Of a DNA stretch of 64,000 nt, positions 61,076-64,000 are shown in pieces. Origin of the DNA: Cohaesibacter intestini (GTDB lineage Bacteria > Pseudomonadota > Alphaproteobacteria > Rhizobiales > Cohaesibacteraceae); NCBI RefSeq assembly GCF_003324485.1, contig NZ_QODK01000002.1:682001-746000 (forward strand). The letters run 5' to 3'. Each line of letters starts with the position of its first letter. Position 1 is the stretch's first letter. The notes beneath the pieces were generated by a model. It ran no database searches, was not told the DNA's origin, and saw only the letters and a list, made by a program, of their open reading frames with translations. A program made the position numbers and the translations under genes.

Positions 61076-61843
61076 ATGAATCGTCGTCGCAGGATCTACG
61101 AAGGCAAAGCCAAAATTCTTTATGAAGGTCCAGAACCGGGCACCCTGGTCGCCCACTTCAAGGACGATGCCACCGCTTTCAACAACAAGAAGCACGAAGT
61201 CATCGACGGCAAGGGCGTTCTGAACAACCGCATCTCGGAATATATTTTTTCCAACCTCAACGAGATCGGCATCCAGACCCACTTCATCCGCCGCCTCAAT
61301 ATGCGCGAGCAGCTGATCAAGGAATGCGAAATCATTCCTCTTGAGGTCATTGTCCGCAACGTGGCTGCAGGCTCCATAGCCAAACGTCTCGGCATTGAAG
61401 AAGGCACCCAGCTGCCTCGCTCGGTCATTGAATTCTGTTACAAGAATGACAGCCTCGATGACCCGATGGTGTCTGAGGAACACATCACCGCCTTTGGTTG
61501 GGCCAGCCCGCAGGAAATTGATGACATCATGGCGCTGGCCATCCGCATCAACGACTATCTGTGTGGCATGTTCCGCGCTGTCGGCATCCGCCTTGTCGAT
61601 TTCAAAATCGAATGTGGCCGCTACTTCGAAGGCGACACCATGCGTGTCATTCTCGCCGATGAGATTTCGCCCGATTCCTGCCGCCTGTGGGACATCGAAT
61701 CCAACGACAAGCTGGATAAGGACCGCTTCCGCCGCGATATGGGCGGCATGCTGGAAGCCTATCAGGAAGTGGCCAAGCGCCTCGGCATCATGATCAACAG
61801 CAATCCTGAGCACAAGGGCACCGGCCCGGTTCTCGTCAAGTAA
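61076..61843 (+). CDS. purC: Phosphoribosylaminoimidazole-succinocarboxamide synthase
   Basis: Joins CAIR and aspartate to form SAICAR using ATP. The 255 residues show the family signatures: [68 protein letters not shown] and [34 protein letters not shown]. The start at 61076 has a weak ribosome site but fits the family N-terminus. First gene of purC-purS-(small membrane protein)-purQ-purL. Confidence 0.97.
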   Translation: MNRRRRIYEGKAKILYEGPEPGTLVAHFKDDATAFNNKKHEVIDGKGVLNNRISEYIFSNLNEIGIQTHFIRRLNMREQLIKECEIIPLEVIVRNVAAGSIAKRLGIEEGTQLPRSVIEFCYKNDSLDDPMVSEEHITAFGWASPQEIDDIMALAIRINDYLCGMFRAVGIRLVDFKIECGRYFEGDTMRVILADEISPDSCRLWDIESNDKLDKDRFRRDMGGMLEAYQEVAKRLGIMINSNPEHKGTGPVLVK

Positions 61844-61854
61844 AGCGACCTATC

Positions 61855-61880
61855 AGAAGGCAGGGCCACCCCTGCCTTCT
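61855..61880 (+). terminator. Hairpin between purC and purS
   Basis: An 11-bp stem AGAAGGCAGGG / CCCTGCCTTCT with a 4-nt loop, 12 nt after the purC stop. The run of T after it is poor, so it may allow partial read-through to purS. Confidence 0.5.
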
Positions 61881-61948
61881 TCCATCATACTCCGCCTCTT
61901 CTTTTCCGCCGCGCTATGGACGGTCAGGACAAAAAGGAACTCTCCAAA

Positions 61949-62191
61949 ATGAAAGCACGTATCACCGTTACCCTGAAAAACGGCGTTCTCGACCCTCAGG
62001 GCAAAGCGATCGAAGGCGCTCTGGGTGCGCTGGGTTTTGATGGTGTTGACCAGGTTCGTCAGGGCAAGGTGATCGACATCGAGCTTGCCGACAGCACCAA
62101 CAAGGCCGCAGCCGAGGCCAAACTGGCCGATATGTGCGAAAAGCTGCTCGCCAACACGGTGATCGAAAATTACCAGATCGACATCCTGTAA
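61949..62191 (+). CDS. purS: Phosphoribosylformylglycinamidine synthase subunit PurS
   Basis: An 80-residue ferredoxin-like protein (KARITVTLKNGVLDPQGKAIEGALGALGFDGVDQVRQGKVIDIEL...MCEKLLANTVIENYQIDIL) that bridges PurL and PurQ in the three-part FGAM synthase. The start at 61949 has AAGGAA 10 nt upstream. It lies in the standard place before purQ and purL. Confidence 0.96.
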   Translation: MKARITVTLKNGVLDPQGKAIEGALGALGFDGVDQVRQGKVIDIELADSTNKAAAEAKLADMCEKLLANTVIENYQIDIL

Positions 62192-62245
62192 TCCTTCAGG
62201 ACTGTCATTTCGGTCTTTCGACGAGACGACAGAGACGGAAACAGC

Positions 62246-62434
62246 ATGACCCTCAATGCCAATGACCAAGATCTGACCTCCGACAGCCCCTCCCCGGTCA
62301 AAGCCGAAGAGACGCAGATCCTCGACCAGCGGGCGGAAGCGGCAAAAGCCATCCGTTTCATGGCGGTCAAGGCAGCGATTTTCATTCTCATCCCCGTCAT
62401 AGCCTCCGCGCTCGCCGTCTTTTTCCTTTTGTAG
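62246..62434 (+). CDS. Small membrane protein in the purSQL cluster
   Basis: A 62-residue protein with a polar acidic N-terminus ([24 protein letters not shown]) and one C-terminal membrane segment ([24 protein letters not shown]). From memory, a protein of this kind between purS and purQ is conserved in Hyphomicrobiales and named for its association with FGAM synthase. Function unknown; position suggests co-expression with the purine genes. Confidence 0.75.
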   Translation: MTLNANDQDLTSDSPSPVKAEETQILDQRAEAAKAIRFMAVKAAIFILIPVIASALAVFFLL

Positions 62435-62475
62435 CTGACCCATCCGGTCAGCCCATTCCTTCAGGAGCAGGACCC

Positions 62476-63165
62476 ATGAAAACTGCGATCCTCGTTTTTC
62501 CCGGAACCAACCGTGAGCATGACATGGCAGCCGCCGCGCGCTCCGTGTCCGGCACAGACCCGATGATGGTCTGGCATGCTGAAACCGAAATCCCCGAAGC
62601 CGATCTGATCATTCTGCCCGGCGGCTTTTCCTATGGTGACTATCTGCGCTCCGGGGCCATTGCCGCCCGCTCGCCGATCGTTGCCGACCTTTTGGAAAAA
62701 GCCAAAAAAGGCGTCCGCATTCTGGGCGTCTGCAACGGCTTCCAGATCCTGACCGAAACCGGCATCCTGCCCGGTGCCCTGATGCGCAATGCGGGCCTGC
62801 ATTTCATCTGCAAGGAAACTCTGCTGCGCGTCGAGCGCGCCGACACGATCTTTACCAAGGCCTATCAGCCAAATCAGGTGGTTCGATGCCCGGTCGCCCA
62901 TCATGATGGCAACTTCTTTGCCGATGACGAAACCCTCAAGACGCTCGAAGGCGATGGCCGCGTGCTGTTCCGCTATTGCGATGCAGAAGGGGCAACCACC
63001 CCGGACGCCAACATCAATGGCTCGCTCAACAACATTGCCGGCATCATGAATGCCCGTGGCACCATCCTTGGCATGATGCCACATCCGGAAAATCTGATTG
63101 AAGACCTGCATGGCGGCCTTGATGGCCGTGGCCTGTTTGAAAGCCTGTTGGAGAAGGTGGCATGA
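62476..63165 (+). CDS. purQ: Phosphoribosylformylglycinamidine synthase subunit PurQ
   Basis: The glutaminase subunit, 229 residues. Triad: Cys in [11 protein letters not shown], His and Glu in [25 protein letters not shown] and [20 protein letters not shown] are typical of the class I amidotransferase fold. It supplies ammonia to PurL through PurS. The ribosome site AGGAGCAGGACCC is strong, and the gene overlaps purL by four bases (ATGA). Confidence 0.97.
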   Translation: MKTAILVFPGTNREHDMAAAARSVSGTDPMMVWHAETEIPEADLIILPGGFSYGDYLRSGAIAARSPIVADLLEKAKKGVRILGVCNGFQILTETGILPGALMRNAGLHFICKETLLRVERADTIFTKAYQPNQVVRCPVAHHDGNFFADDETLKTLEGDGRVLFRYCDAEGATTPDANINGSLNNIAGIMNARGTILGMMPHPENLIEDLHGGLDGRGLFESLLEKVA

Positions 63166-64000
63166 TCCAGAACGAAATCCAGATCACCGACGAACTGATT
63201 GCCGCCCATGGCCTCAAACCGAGTGAATATGAGCATATTCTCGAGTTGATCGGTCGCATCCCGACCTTCACTGAGCTTGGCATTTTCTCGGCCATGTGGA
63301 ACGAGCATTGCTCTTACAAAAGCTCGAAAAAATGGCTCCGCACCCTGCCGACCAAAGGCCCGCGCGTGTTGCAAGGCCCCGGCGAGAATGCCGGTGTGGT
63401 CGACATTGATGACGGGCAGACCGTGGTCTTCAAAATGGAAAGCCACAACCACCCCTCCTATATCGAGCCTTATCAGGGTGCAGCCACCGGTGTTGGTGGC
63501 ATCCTGCGCGATGTCTTCACCATGGGCGCGCGCCCGATTGCTGCGATGAATGCCCTGCGCTTCGGCATGCCCGATCATGAGCGCACCCGACATGTGGTGT
63601 CCGGCGTCGTTGCCGGTGTCGGCGGCTATGGCAACAGCTTCGGCGTGCCGACCGTTGGCGGCGAAGTCAATTTTGACGCCTCTTACAATGGCAACTGTCT
63701 GGTGAATGCCTTTGCCGCAGGTCTTGCGGATGCTGACAAGATCTTCCTGTCCGAAGCCAAGGGCGTCGGCATGCCGGTTGTCTATCTTGGCGCCAAAACC
63801 GGCCGTGACGGCGTTGGCGGGGCGACCATGGCCTCAGCAGAGTTTGACGAGGACAGCGAAGAGAAGCGTCCTACCGTTCAGGTTGGCGACCCCTTCAGCG
63901 AAAAGCGCCTGATGGAAGCCACCCTCGAGTTGATGCAGACCGGTGCCGTTATCGCCATTCAGGATATGGGGGCCGCTGGCCTCACCTGTTCGGCCGTTGA
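63162..64000 (+). CDS. purL: Phosphoribosylformylglycinamidine synthase subunit PurL, 5' part
   Basis: The first 279 residues of the ATP-dependent synthetase subunit. It begins [18 protein letters not shown] and shows [25 protein letters not shown], then [46 protein letters not shown] (ATP/metal site), [21 protein letters not shown] and [16 protein letters not shown]. It overlaps the purQ stop (ATGA) and is cut by the window end. This is the short PurL type that needs PurQ and PurS. Confidence 0.97.
   Translation, partial: MIQNEIQITDELIAAHGLKPSEYEHILELIGRIPTFTELGIFSAMWNEHCSYKSSKKWLRTLPTKGPRVLQGPGENAGVVDIDDGQTVVFKMESHNHPSYIEPYQGAATGVGGILRDVFTMGARPIAAMNALRFGMPDHERTRHVVSGVVAGVGGYGNSFGVPTVGGEVNFDASYNGNCLVNAFAAGLADADKIFLSEAKGVGMPVVYLGAKTGRDGVGGATMASAEFDEDSEEKRPTVQVGDPFSEKRLMEATLELMQTGAVIAIQDMGAAGLTCSAV

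Overview
The window is a chromosomal segment from an alphaproteobacterium of the order Hyphomicrobiales (Rhizobiales). The main evidence is the gene content: the F1-ATPase zeta inhibitor (DUF1476) divergent from purC-purS-purQ-purL, a small membrane protein between purS and purQ, the order xanthine phosphoribosyltransferase / molybdopterin-binding protein / sfsA / map / radC, three BA14K proteins, DUF3126, DUF2336, and a liv operon with a small extra membrane gene. A Cohaesibacter-like marine lineage is my guess for the genus and is not proven here. No prophage, transposase, CRISPR array, rRNA or plasmid gene is visible. Both edges cut genes: dppA on the left and purL on the right.

Layout. 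1-4.3 kb: peptide and aldehyde use (dppA, aminopeptidase P, aldehyde dehydrogenase, cutA). 4.3-9.3 kb: NAD kinase and a signalling group (receiver protein, Hpt protein, DUF2336, lytic transglycosylase). 9.4-12.2 kb: MaoC/CitE CoA-ester pair and a flavin reductase-nitroreductase pair. 12.5-17.2 kb: an exported proline/glutamine-rich protein, thrS, yidD and an Fe-S scaffold. 17.4-24.7 kb: folE, hisI, a patatin lipase, a CBS protein, rhomboid, PAS and tandem-PilZ proteins, and a BTLCP cysteine proteinase after an AT-rich island. 24.9-33 kb: gamma-carbonic anhydrase, cysE, enoyl-CoA hydratase, hydrolase, zinc finger, FAD monooxygenase, a WYL regulator and a VOC protein. 33.1-38.6 kb: an ECF sigma / anti-sigma / subtilase unit divergent from three BA14K genes and a small exported ORF. 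39-45.5 kb: an SLC13 transporter, tRNA-Leu, gpt, cinA-like, sfsA, map and radC. 46-51.5 kb: livHMGF, a small membrane gene and livK. 51.6-60.5 kb: DMT transporter, P1 peptidase, AsnC regulator, D-amino-acid dehydrogenase, rpe, purB, hydrolase, HpcH aldolase and zeta. 61-64 kb: the purine operon.

The most notable system is at 33.1-38 kb. I read the same bipartite motif, TTGAACC-N16-CG(A/T)C, in four places. One lies directly upstream of the ECF sigma gene. The others lie upstream of BA14K-1, the small exported ORF and BA14K-2. This looks like an autoregulated sigma factor with a local regulon of small exported proteins. The anti-sigma factor ends in a domain whose pattern resembles the pro-domain of the subtilase encoded next to it. 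That suggests (inference) that the protease recognises the anti-sigma factor through prodomain mimicry.

Other points of interest are: TTGAATCA (GANTC) repeats at exact 21-nt spacing in two convergent intergenic regions; a TGA stop in place of a conserved Trp codon near the end of cutA; a CtrA-like box upstream of the lytic transglycosylase; a Zur-like palindrome upstream of a zinc-type folE; and a 13/14-nt tandem repeat covering the stop codon of the subtilase gene.
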